Origin: a virus
IMG/VR virus record: IMGVR_UViG_3300030419_004548
Location: 1-59,342 of that record
DNA length: 59,342 bases
Direction: 5' to 3' (one strand)
The notes under the pieces were generated by a model. It did no database searches. It saw nothing but the letters and a program-made list of their open reading frames with translations, and was not told the DNA's origin. The translations under genes were made by a program, and so were the position numbers. Positions 52,074 to 59,342 of the stretch are shown here, one piece after another. How positions within the stretch are numbered: the stretch's first letter is position 1; each line of letters starts with the position of its first letter.

Positions 52074-55000
52074 TTAATCACTTGTTGCTGCGGGATTAGG
52101 GTCTGCCGCAGGTACTTCTTCTTTTGCTTCTTTAGGAATATTGACACCAAGTGCTTCTTGCATTTTTGTAAGTTCTTTTCCGCCAGGAGATAATTCAGGT
52201 CCACCGCTCCTACTTCTGTTTACAGCATGGTCTTTATCTGATACCGTTGAACCAAGATTTCCAGGATTTGTTGTATCTATACCAAGCCAAGGTAAGTCAT
52301 AATGTTTACCAAATTTGTGTGGTAAATACTTACCTATATATCTATATGTTAAAGAACAAGTGATATGTTTTGGGAATTTAAACATATCAAATTCCCAAGT
52401 TGTATTTTCTTGTACATTAACTTGTAAAGAAGAAATATAACCCGGTGCATCATCATACATATTACCTAAAGTAAATCTTGTATAAGGTGCTATCATAAAA
52501 CCTGATGTATTATACTCCGGATAACAAAGTCCTACGAGATAATTTAATTTTTCTATTAAAAAAGGAAATTCTGTTGCTGTTTTTGGATACAAAGTAAAAT
52601 CTAAACTTATATCTCTGTCAACACCTGAGTATGTGTAATATTTATCAGGTCTTCCCAAATATTTTTGTTCATTATATTCAGGAGAAATGCTTTCATTTAA
52701 ACTATTTATCGATGCTCTAAATTGTAAATGTCGAGTCCGAGTTTTATTTGCTGAAGTTTGTTGTGTAGAGAAAGATAATTGTACCCAATCTATTAGTTCA
52801 TCTTCATCGTAATCAGAAAGTGAAAGTGCATTTACTTCATCTCCAAATTTGCCTTTCGCATTAGAATTGTCCATAATTCTTGCAATATCCATTCGAGAAA
52901 GGTCTTGAACATTGTCAAGAAGGTTCAATACCTCTCCTGTTTTTTCTTTGCTCCAAGCATTAGCTTGACCAGGACTATTTCCCGTATAAGAATTATTCTG
53001 ATTTGCTAAGTCATCTTTTATGATACTTTCGTATTCTTCGTTTTTGTCATTTGCTACGCTTTTGATTTGACCATAAGACAAATATCTATAATCCAACCCT
53101 TGTCTGTTTAATTCTTTTTCAGAAAATGTATGTGTAGTATGTAAAGTTTTATTATCAGCTCCTGTTTTTAATCTATTTTCAAGATTGGTTACATCTTCAT
53201 CAGAACCATCAGCGCTTTTATATGGGTCAAAAGGAAATTTAAGTCTAAACCAATGATTTGGATTACTTCTAATTAATGAAAATTTACTTAGTGCAGCAGC
53301 TTTACCAGCTAATGTTTTTTCTTTAATTTTCTCTGCAGCTGTAGACTCTTTATTTGATGCTTTATCTTCAGGACTTTTTACATTAGCACGCCATTTAGAT
53401 TGATATTGGTTCCTGCCGTCAGGTGTAATCTTATTATTTTCAGGTTCTTTAAGAAAACGTTGTAAGAATGAAGGCAATTTCTTTTTAAGAGCTGATATCG
53501 GGTCTGATAGTGCATCTTCATATGTTAATCCGCCTAAATGTCTTTTGATATGTATAAAATCATTACTTGCTAATGATAGTGGATTCCACATTCTTGTTTC
53601 TATAGTTCTATTCTGTAATTGTAAAAATAATTGTCCTAATCCAAAAGCAAGTCCATCTGTTGAAAGAAGCCACTTACCTTTACGTTGTACATCTGCTAAT
53701 TCTCTACCAAGTCTACCCATAATTGAATCATTAGGCGAACCTGTAGTTCTAACAAAACCGCCTACAAATTCTCCAATAAAATTACCCGAACCATCATCTG
53801 ATGAGCCCCAATGGTCATCTATCTTACGAACAATAAATGGTTGATTTTTACCTGGACTCATTTCTTGTATATAATTTGTATAAGTGTCTGCTCCTTTACG
53901 ACCTTGGTCTTTTGGTGATAAAAATTTAAATTGAGTTTTATTAGCACTTATTGCTTTGCCATCATCATCTACAGCAATAAACATACTTTTGTTTTCGTCT
54001 TTAAAATAATCGTCTGCAAATTCTTTTAATCTGTTAGGTTTTACTAATACTTCGTCATCTATGCCATCAAGACCGCCTTCTAAAATAAGACCTTCTTGAG
54101 TAATTTGTTTACCTGTGTAACTATTAGGATATTGCATAGATGTACGAGTTCCTGCAGGTATGTTTAAATTCGTGCCTTCTGAATCACGAGAAACATTTAC
54201 AACTTGGTCACGTACAAAATTTACTTCAGTAGCATCACCTGAATCAACATCAGTAGTAACAAAATTACTATCATCGATAGTCATATTTTCAATTCTACCA
54301 GCTTGTCGTCTGTAGTCTATTCCACCATATAATGATGTATCAGGTATAGCGAGTCTTGATTGAAATGTTATTGGGTCAGTAAGTGAACCTACATTTGAGA
54401 TATCAAGAAATTCAAGATTATTAAGATAATCAAAGTAATCTGTTGACCATAGATAAGAAGTAGAATTATATTGTCCGCCTTCTATAGAGTTAACAAGCAT
54501 TTTAGAAGAAACAGCAGGAACGTGAAATAGTGTAGAAGTTTGCATTTCTTTACTAAACCCTACAACGTGAGTATCAGAAAAGAAATTTACTGCATATGGC
54601 GAATTAAATGCCGGCCATTGATATGTTTGATTCGTAGAAACTTTTGGTATATAATCAAATACAGATTCTTCATCATTAATCTTTACAAATTGAGTACTTT
54701 GCATATTTGGAGTAAATCCTGTCGCAACATCATCTACTCTGCCATCACCAAAAAAGAAGTTTACACCACTTGGTGTGTCCCAAGCTGACCACTTATAAAC
54801 ATTACCACCAAAATCTTCCAATCGAGGTGTTACGGTATATGTATTTAAGTCATTATATAAAAATTTAAAATCTGATGTTCCTGGTCCATTACCTTGAAGT
54901 CCTTTATTTAAAATAAATCCATTTACAAATGGATGTTCGTCATCTTTATCAAAAAAGTTTACAGGACCTGGCCAAACACTATCGTTTGCTGTAGGAATAA

Positions 55001-55313
55001 AAGATGATTCATTTCCATCTATGAAAACAAAGTCAGTTTGTTTTTCTAATTTGTCTACTTCGAATCCCTTTGCGAATGAATCATCAAAAAAGTTAAAACC
55101 ACGATGGTCGCCTTGTAGAAAAATACTACCATTTCTAAGACCATATCCAAGTAATTGTTCTTGAACAGGTAATGGATTTTGTATAGGTCTATCAAATGAT
55201 TGTTTACCTGTTACAATCTTAGAATCTTGTGGATTTGCCTTATAAGATTGTGGCTTACCAACCTGATTATAATCAAACGATTGAATTTTATCTAATAAGT
55301 CTACTAATGCCAT
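52074..55313 (-). CDS. baseplate/tail-tube-associated protein with N-terminal repeats
   Basis: A 1079-residue protein. Residues about 60-265 hold four degenerate copies of a unit centred on NFF (residues 74, 119, 185, 243) followed by GF and a polar stretch. The last 300 residues (TRHLQFRASINSL, DRDISLDFTLYPKT, FPFLIEKLNYLVGLCYPEYN) form a tube/baseplate-type domain that resembles contractile-injection tube-initiator proteins such as gp48/gp54. No catalytic motif. It probably joins the tube to the baseplate, with the repeats as an added surface domain. Confidence 0.6.
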   Translation of the reverse strand: MALVDLLDKIQSFDYNQVGKPQSYKANPQDSKIVTGKQSFDRPIQNPLPVQEQLLGYGLRNGSIFLQGDHRGFNFFDDSFAKGFEVDKLEKQTDFVFIDGNESSFIPTANDSVWPGPVNFFDKDDEHPFVNGFILNKGLQGNGPGTSDFKFLYNDLNTYTVTPRLEDFGGNVYKWSAWDTPSGVNFFFGDGRVDDVATGFTPNMQSTQFVKINDEESVFDYIPKVSTNQTYQWPAFNSPYAVNFFSDTHVVGFSKEMQTSTLFHVPAVSSKMLVNSIEGGQYNSTSYLWSTDYFDYLNNLEFLDISNVGSLTDPITFQSRLAIPDTSLYGGIDYRRQAGRIENMTIDDSNFVTTDVDSGDATEVNFVRDQVVNVSRDSEGTNLNIPAGTRTSMQYPNSYTGKQITQEGLILEGGLDGIDDEVLVKPNRLKEFADDYFKDENKSMFIAVDDDGKAISANKTQFKFLSPKDQGRKGADTYTNYIQEMSPGKNQPFIVRKIDDHWGSSDDGSGNFIGEFVGGFVRTTGSPNDSIMGRLGRELADVQRKGKWLLSTDGLAFGLGQLFLQLQNRTIETRMWNPLSLASNDFIHIKRHLGGLTYEDALSDPISALKKKLPSFLQRFLKEPENNKITPDGRNQYQSKWRANVKSPEDKASNKESTAAEKIKEKTLAGKAAALSKFSLIRSNPNHWFRLKFPFDPYKSADGSDEDVTNLENRLKTGADNKTLHTTHTFSEKELNRQGLDYRYLSYGQIKSVANDKNEEYESIIKDDLANQNNSYTGNSPGQANAWSKEKTGEVLNLLDNVQDLSRMDIARIMDNSNAKGKFGDEVNALSLSDYDEDELIDWVQLSFSTQQTSANKTRTRHLQFRASINSLNESISPEYNEQKYLGRPDKYYTYSGVDRDISLDFTLYPKTATEFPFLIEKLNYLVGLCYPEYNTSGFMIAPYTRFTLGNMYDDAPGYISSLQVNVQENTTWEFDMFKFPKHITCSLTYRYIGKYLPHKFGKHYDLPWLGIDTTNPGNLGSTVSDKDHAVNRSRSGGPELSPGGKELTKMQEALGVNIPKEAKEEVPAADPNPAATSD

Positions 55314-57277
55314 TACATTATCTGCCTAACTGCTCTTGTTGTTTCTTCATTAGAAGATATTACTCTATTAAGTGTTTCTTTGTTATCTTTATTTCCTGAT
55401 TTCACTTCAGCAACTAATTCTTCTCTTATAACACTTACTAATTTACCCATTTCTAAGTTTATAGCATCTTGAGTTGACTTTGAAACGTTTATAGATGCGG
55501 CATCACCTAATGAAAATGTTGCGGCAGGTTCCATTGAACCAACTGATTTTCTTTCTATTGATGCGTCTTCCATTTTTGTTGCACCTAAAGCAAGTCCTCC
55601 TATTGTACCACCAACTCCTGCGCCTATAATAGCTCCTTTCGTACCCGCGCCTAAAGCCGCCCAAGTTACTCCTCCTGTAAATATTCCTAATGAACCTAAT
55701 ATAAAACCAATTGCTCCACCTAATGCTGTAGCAATACCTACGTACATTCCAATTTGTTTTAATAGTCCTTGATTTCCTTCTTCAGTTTTACTATTAAAAA
55801 TATCTTGTCCTTGTATAACTTTTTGTAATTGTTCTTGTGTCAATCCAAAAGCTTGTGTTAATGATTTAACCTGTGCCGCATTTGCTGTACTTAAATCAAA
55901 TTGACCTCCAAGTTGCATCTTAATTTCTTTTGCTAATGCAGCAGAATCTCTGTTAAATGCCGCTTCTCTTGCTTTATTTAAATTTATATTTTTACCAAAT
56001 AATAATTGTAATTCAAATTCTGAAGATATTGATGATTCTAAATCTAAAAGTGATTCTGCTAACGAATTTAATGCACTCGCTTCAATACCAAGTTTTCTCA
56101 TTTCAACCGCTGCTTTACCTATTTCTTCTGCACTCTTACCAAAGAATAAAGCTTGGTCTTTTGCGGCGTTAGCAACATCATCAAATACTTGACTTTTTAA
56201 GACTCCTTCTGATTCTGCTAATGCTTCTAAAGATGCTAAATCATCAATAGCCTTGTCAGCTGATATACCTTGTGATAATGCTTGTAATTCTACGATTGTA
56301 GCTAATGATTCTGCTGATGCTCCTGAAAGACTTGCTATCACACCAAATTGTGCTGCGCTCGTTGTAGATAACTGAGGAACTCTTCCCATAGACTCGGCTA
56401 AAGCTCTTACTGAAGCAGATGCTTTTTCAGCATCCCCACCAAATGCGGCTCCTGCTTTTGATGCTGCTTCCATATCCGCTGAAAGTGCTAAAGCACTACC
56501 TGCCGTAATACCTAATTCTTGACGAGCTTCTTTTGCCTGCATAACAAAGTCTGTTACTGCTTTTACTAATAAACCTACTGCGGCTAAAGCTATAGCAGGT
56601 CCACTCGTAAGTATAGCAGTAAAGTCTTCGGCTTTTTGTTTTAAATCATCTACCTTATCAAGAAATGGTATATTAGCGTTTAGAGCATTTGCAATACCCT
56701 CCGCATTTTTACCTGCACTTTCAAAACTATCTTTAAAGTTTTCAAATTGGTCTTCAGGTATTAAATCTTTATATTTGTCTTTTAACTCATCTACTTTACT
56801 ATTAAATTCTTCTTGAACAAAAGTCCCTTCTTCTAACTGAGATATAGCTTCTTGTCGAAGTGCTTCCATAGCATTAAAACCTTCCGCTTCTTCGTATTGT
56901 CCGGCTTTACGTGCCGCAGCTGCGGCTTTTACAAGTGATAAATCTTTTGCTTTTATACCAAGCATTTCTAATAAAGTAGATTTTGAAGAATTAGCTAGCT
57001 TATTCGCAGATTTAGCTAAATTTTGTCCTTTCTTAGAAACATCTATTCGTTTCTTTGATAATGCTATTCTTTCTTCTTCAGCTTTCTTTTGGTCAGCATC
57101 ACGTTTTTCTACGTATCTTTGATGCGCACGATATTGACGATAACTTCTTGTTTCACCTGCTTCTTTTGCTTTTAGATAATCAAGATAATTTTCATTCGCT
57201 TTTTGCCGTTTCTCGTCTAATCGAGCTTCTTCTCGTTTTGCTTCAAGCGAGGCTTTTTGTGCTTTACTTAGTGCCAT
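55313..57277 (-). CDS. tail tape-measure-like protein
   Basis: A 654-residue alpha-helical protein. The first 80 residues are a charged coiled coil (KAQKASLEAKREEARLDEKR). The middle is alanine-rich helices (EAASKAGAAFGGDAEKASAS), followed by a hydrophobic, glycine-rich membrane-like segment at about 510-570 (MYVGIATALGGAIGFILGSL). That order (coiled coil, helices, hydrophobic segment) is typical of tape-measure proteins, and the location after the gp26-like gene agrees. T4 gp29 is of similar size (590). The hydrophobic part may form the membrane channel during DNA ejection. Confidence 0.68.
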   Translation of the reverse strand: MALSKAQKASLEAKREEARLDEKRQKANENYLDYLKAKEAGETRSYRQYRAHQRYVEKRDADQKKAEEERIALSKKRIDVSKKGQNLAKSANKLANSSKSTLLEMLGIKAKDLSLVKAAAAARKAGQYEEAEGFNAMEALRQEAISQLEEGTFVQEEFNSKVDELKDKYKDLIPEDQFENFKDSFESAGKNAEGIANALNANIPFLDKVDDLKQKAEDFTAILTSGPAIALAAVGLLVKAVTDFVMQAKEARQELGITAGSALALSADMEAASKAGAAFGGDAEKASASVRALAESMGRVPQLSTTSAAQFGVIASLSGASAESLATIVELQALSQGISADKAIDDLASLEALAESEGVLKSQVFDDVANAAKDQALFFGKSAEEIGKAAVEMRKLGIEASALNSLAESLLDLESSISSEFELQLLFGKNINLNKAREAAFNRDSAALAKEIKMQLGGQFDLSTANAAQVKSLTQAFGLTQEQLQKVIQGQDIFNSKTEEGNQGLLKQIGMYVGIATALGGAIGFILGSLGIFTGGVTWAALGAGTKGAIIGAGVGGTIGGLALGATKMEDASIERKSVGSMEPAATFSLGDAASINVSKSTQDAINLEMGKLVSVIREELVAEVKSGNKDNKETLNRVISSNEETTRAVRQIM

Positions 57278-57468
57278 TAGATTCCAGCGTCAGGATATTT
57301 TTTTCTTAGATAATCTTGTAATTCTTTATTTGCGTCATTTGATTTCTTAATAGACTTAGCTAACGTAGGGTCGTCTTTCATCATTTTTTTAACTTTAGAG
57401 TCAATTCGACCTTTAGCTATCATACTAAAAAGTTTATCAATAAACCCTTCTTTAAGTTGATTTTTCAT
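57277..57468 (-). CDS. 63-aa helical protein
   Basis: A small basic helical protein (MKNQLKEGFIDKLFSMIAKG). A TATTTATATA element lies 22 nt upstream and GGAG precedes the start. No family recognised. Coupled to the tape-measure gene by one shared base, so it may be a tape-measure partner. Confidence 0.5.
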   Translation of the reverse strand: MKNQLKEGFIDKLFSMIAKGRIDSKVKKMMKDDPTLAKSIKKSNDANKELQDYLRKKYPDAGI

Positions 57469-57490
57469 AGAGATTCTCCGTTAAGACTCG

Positions 57491-57500
57491 TATATAAATA
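57491..57500 (-). promoter_or_regulatory. TATTTATATA element
   Basis: Coding-strand TATTTATATA (GATATTTATATACG) in the 42-base gap after the methyltransferase gene, 22 nt before the ATG at 57468. The following CGGAG is the ribosome binding site. Candidate promoter for the tape-measure and baseplate run. Confidence 0.42.
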
Positions 57501-57510
57501 TCAAGTTACC

Positions 57511-58116
57511 TTAAAATTCTTTTTTAGGCATATAATAAATTGAAATTTTTTCGTCAAAATAATCATTACTCACAGGTTCAATTCCTGTAACTTTTTGAAA
57601 AGAATAATCTTGAGGGAAAAATGGAAATTTGTTTTTTTCTGTTATATGACCATTCCACCAAGTAACACGAGTTCCTTCTCTTGTTAGTTGTGATAATGAT
57701 GAACTAAAATGTTGTGTATCAGATGTGAATCCTGCATCCCACCATATACCATCATATGTTTCTAACTTATCTAAATTACTATACCAACTACCTTCAACGA
57801 TTGTTACATTATGTTTGTCTTTGGCCCATTCATTTGCTTTTTCAATAATCTGAGGATGTATTTCACAAATAGTGTGAGATGAAATATCGTGTGATTGTAT
57901 GTAATCAGCACTTATACCCATTCCAAAACCAAACTCTAAAATGTCTCCTCCGTTCTCACAAACATATGCGGCTGAAGCAGACATTATAGGGTCTTCCCAT
58001 TTCATCATAACATTAATTAATTTGCCTTCAGTATTTATGTAAGTTATTCTATCATCTTCAAATGATAAAGATGCTGATAAGTAATTTGAAGTTGCTTGAT
58101 TTTTTTTACTTGGCAC
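57511..58116 (-). CDS. class I methyltransferase in tail module
   Basis: A 201-residue SAM-dependent methyltransferase-fold protein. Motif I is ILEFGFGMGISADYIQ, with CEIHPQII as the acidic ribose-binding strand and YDGIWWDAGF as motif IV. The pattern is like guanidinoacetate/arginine-type N-methyltransferases. The likely start is GTG at 58116 overlapping the preceding ORF; the next ATG is 36 codons further in. An unusual gene between the gp26-like and tape-measure genes. Confidence 0.65.
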   Translation of the reverse strand: MPSKKNQATSNYLSASLSFEDDRITYINTEGKLINVMMKWEDPIMSASAAYVCENGGDILEFGFGMGISADYIQSHDISSHTICEIHPQIIEKANEWAKDKHNVTIVEGSWYSNLDKLETYDGIWWDAGFTSDTQHFSSSLSQLTREGTRVTWWNGHITEKNKFPFFPQDYSFQKVTGIEPVSNDYFDEKISIYYMPKKEF

Positions 58117-58324
58117 GTGTGTACTTACTTGATGCTTTTTTCATTCTTTCGTTTTCTTCTTTTTTAGCTTTTACTAATCTTCTATAATACCACTCTCTCA
58201 TACCTAAGGGCATATTATATAATTCATCAAAACTATGAAAACCTTGGCTGTAATAGCCTAATTGGAATATTTGTTCGTAGACGCTTTCTCTATATTGTGG
58301 CGTTAGGCCAAAAAAATCGAACGG
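58106..58324 (-). CDS. start-less ORF after gp26-like gene, possible frameshift extension
   Basis: After a TGA at 58327-58325 the frame is open to TAA at 58106, with no ATG, GTG or TTG before the Met 33 codons after the slip site. The translated part begins FFGLTPQYRESVYEQIFQLG and has a helical basic C-terminus. From the T7 run at 58310-58316 it is 67 residues. Reached by a +1 or -2 shift from the gp26-like gene it would give a longer form of that protein. Many tail-assembly chaperones upstream of tape-measure genes are made this way. Confidence 0.55.
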   Translation of the reverse strand, partial: PFDFFGLTPQYRESVYEQIFQLGYYSQGFHSFDELYNMPLGMREWYYRRLVKAKKEENERMKKASSKYTRAK

Positions 58325-59027
58325 TCATTGGGACCGTTACCTCCTGCTCAAAACCATCTGATAATTTAACTTTTGCTGTGAAATCAATGTCAGGATTAAT
58401 TTCAGAAATATAGTCTCTAAAAGCTACAGAGTCTCTTGCCATAAACTTATTATCTACAAAGTCATCTATATCTTTTGTTTCTGATTTTCCATCTACTGAT
58501 TTGATAATCAATTTGTATCGATTTGTTAACTCTCTTGATTGACCTGCTTTTTCATATGCTTTATTCAAGTCTTCAAGTTGTTTTTCCATATGACCATCTA
58601 ATATAGAAAATACTATTTTATTTTTACCAACAGGTGTAGTGTACTTAAACTCATTCTTATGTTTTTCAACAAGATTTTTTTCATCTAACCAAATTTCTTT
58701 TAAAGAAGTTAAATCAACACTTACTTCTTCATCTGCAACCATAATAGGATAATCTTTACCATACCCAAGTATACGTGCTGATACTAATAGAGTATTTTTA
58801 TCACCAATAACAAAATCTTCTAACTTGACTCCTTCTGTAACAATAATACTTTCTAAAAGTTTATCTAATACAATACCTTTTTCGATAAGGTTAGGAGAAG
58901 TAAGAATATCTTCTTCTTTTGCTGTCATATATTTGATTTCAACTTGTCCACTCGATAGTGGATGTTCTTTTGGATACACTAATCCTTTTGAAGGTAAATC
59001 TATTACCTCAGTAGGAAATTTACTCAT
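58290..59027 (-). CDS. 26: gp26-like baseplate protein / tail-assembly protein
   Basis: A 245-residue protein of the T4_baseplate (gp26) group: FPTEVIDLPSKGLVYPKEHP at the start, IKYMTAKEEDILTSPNLIEKG and the LVSARILGYGKDYPIMV segment. T4 gp26 takes part in baseplate hub assembly; in marine relatives the gene lies before the tape-measure gene. The last 35 bases overlap a second frame. A good ribosome binding site (AGAGG) precedes the start. Confidence 0.8.
   Translation of the reverse strand: MSKFPTEVIDLPSKGLVYPKEHPLSSGQVEIKYMTAKEEDILTSPNLIEKGIVLDKLLESIIVTEGVKLEDFVIGDKNTLLVSARILGYGKDYPIMVADEEVSVDLTSLKEIWLDEKNLVEKHKNEFKYTTPVGKNKIVFSILDGHMEKQLEDLNKAYEKAGQSRELTNRYKLIIKSVDGKSETKDIDDFVDNKFMARDSVAFRDYISEINPDIDFTAKVKLSDGFEQEVTVPMTVRFFWPNATI
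58310..58338 (-). promoter_or_regulatory. hairpin plus T7 slip site
   Basis: Coding strand: AACGGTC-CCAAT-GACCGTT (7-bp stem, 58338-58320), then CGA and seven T (58316-58310). The run lies where the gp26-like frame overlaps the start-less ORF. It could be a frameshift site with an upstream structure, or an intrinsic terminator shape inside the gene. Confidence 0.5.
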
Positions 59028-59061
59028 AACAATTACCTCTTAATTAAGTTAAGAATTAAAA

Positions 59062-59274
59062 CTATTTATTTCGACTAAATTTTTCTGCTGCTGTTACGCC
59101 TAAGCCAACTATAGTAATATACATAAAGTTTTCAAGAATCATCTCTTTAATCTCGAACTGCCAAAATGTATTTGCTACCCAACTCGCTACAAGCATAACA
59201 AATGATGCGAAACCTATCGCCCGTTTAGACGATATCTTCGCATCACTTGAAAGCATTTCTCTTATAAAGTTCAT
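59062..59274 (-). CDS. two-helix membrane protein, possible holin
   Basis: ATG at 59274, two bases after the upstream stop codon; an earlier ATG at 59301 lies inside the upstream gene. The 70-residue product has a charged N-terminus and two hydrophobic helices (about residues 20-38 and 47-63, GFASFVMLVASWVANTFW and FMYITIVGLGVTAAEKF), with a short charged end. That size and plan fit class II holins. The location among tail genes is unusual for a holin, so the call is tentative. Confidence 0.4.
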   Translation of the reverse strand: MNFIREMLSSDAKISSKRAIGFASFVMLVASWVANTFWQFEIKEMILENFMYITIVGLGVTAAEKFSRNK

Positions 59275-59275
59275 A

Positions 59276-59342
59276 TTAGAATTGTAATACTGCGTAGTCA
59301 TAACGTAATGTACAAGTTATGTCTACAGGTTCACTAACTGAC
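59276..59342 (-). CDS. C-terminal end of tail-tube-like protein (partial)
   Basis: The frame runs in from the window edge and stops at TAA 59276-59278. The last 21 residues end DITCTLRYDYAVLQF. T4 gp19 (tail tube) and related tube proteins end in a similar F-x-V-T-x-RYDY pattern, as I recall. The assignment rests on this short piece and on the following gp26-like and tape-measure genes. Confidence 0.4.
   Translation of the reverse strand, partial: SVSEPVDITCTLRYDYAVLQF

Noticed and set aside
58310-58338. Hairpin and T-run only as an intrinsic terminator
   Set aside because: It has that shape, but it lies inside the coding region before the stop codon and precedes co-directional genes with no clear new promoter until 57500. 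It is kept as a frameshift candidate with this alternative noted.
1-59342. T4 late promoters (TATAAATA) on the gene strand
   Set aside because: No convincing copies were found in the right position before genes; only the reverse-complement decamer is enriched in gaps, so canonical late promoters are not claimed.

Overview
The window is 59.3 kb of an AT-rich genome in which every convincing gene lies on the minus strand, so transcription runs from high to low coordinates. The gene content is that of a T4-like (tevenvirus-related) marine myophage: T4-type replication proteins (sliding clamp, both clamp-loader subunits, family B polymerase, DnaB-type helicase, UvsX/RecA, gp32-like ssDNA-binding protein, 5'-3' exonuclease) next to baseplate and tail genes. 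Genes are packed with 1-30 base overlaps and many have strong AGGAG-type ribosome binding sites. No tRNA, CRISPR array or insertion sequence was seen. The host is not stated. A TonB-dependent receptor with an N-terminal carboxypeptidase-regulatory-like domain, a signal peptide ending in VFGQ, a lipoprotein and a DUF4494-like protein point to the FCB group. The regular Shine-Dalgarno sites fit Marinimicrobia (SAR406) better than Bacteroidota. This is inference.

Layout in transcription order (right to left). 59.3-42.3 kb is the tail/baseplate module: the end of a tube-like gene, a two-helix membrane protein, a gp26-like protein followed by an ORF with no start codon that may be reached by frameshifting, a methyltransferase, a tape-measure-like protein, a 1079-residue protein with N-terminal repeats, a LysM/gp53-like wedge protein, a 1627-residue baseplate protein and a glycine-tailed protein. 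It continues with an unusual family A DNA polymerase-like protein behind a near-consensus sigma70-type promoter, and an acidic 697-residue protein. 42.2-22.3 kb is the replication and nucleotide module: gp32-like protein with a probable autoregulatory leader, RecA/UvsX, an embedded sugar epimerase, 5'-3' exonuclease, helicase and a B12-dependent ribonucleotide reductase. Then comes a full-length TonB-dependent receptor with its own terminator, followed by a promoter that starts the dUTPase - polymerase - glutaredoxin - clamp - clamp loader run, and by ClpP, a 2OG oxygenase, an Nmad1-like protein, a Cas4-like nuclease, an FkbM methyltransferase and a SLOG-like protein.

22.2-3.7 kb is a surface-sugar island of about 17 genes: several glycosyltransferases, GDP-mannose 4,6-dehydratase, a CapD/PseB-like dehydratase, an RmlD-like reductase, a UDP-glucose dehydrogenase-like protein, a SIS-HAD fusion, a CMP-sugar synthetase and an epimerase. 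Such islands in marine phages are thought to build or alter host surface glycans or to decorate the virion. 3.7-0 kb holds small accessory genes, including a lipoprotein and a chain of tiny, translationally coupled ORFs, several with a membrane helix, ending in an HTH-HNH protein.

The most notable observations are the phage-encoded TonB-dependent receptor and lipoprotein, the second (family A) polymerase with altered catalytic motifs, the possible frameshift in the tail-chaperone position, the gp32 leader, and a TATTTATATA element placed 21-22 nt upstream of three start codons.
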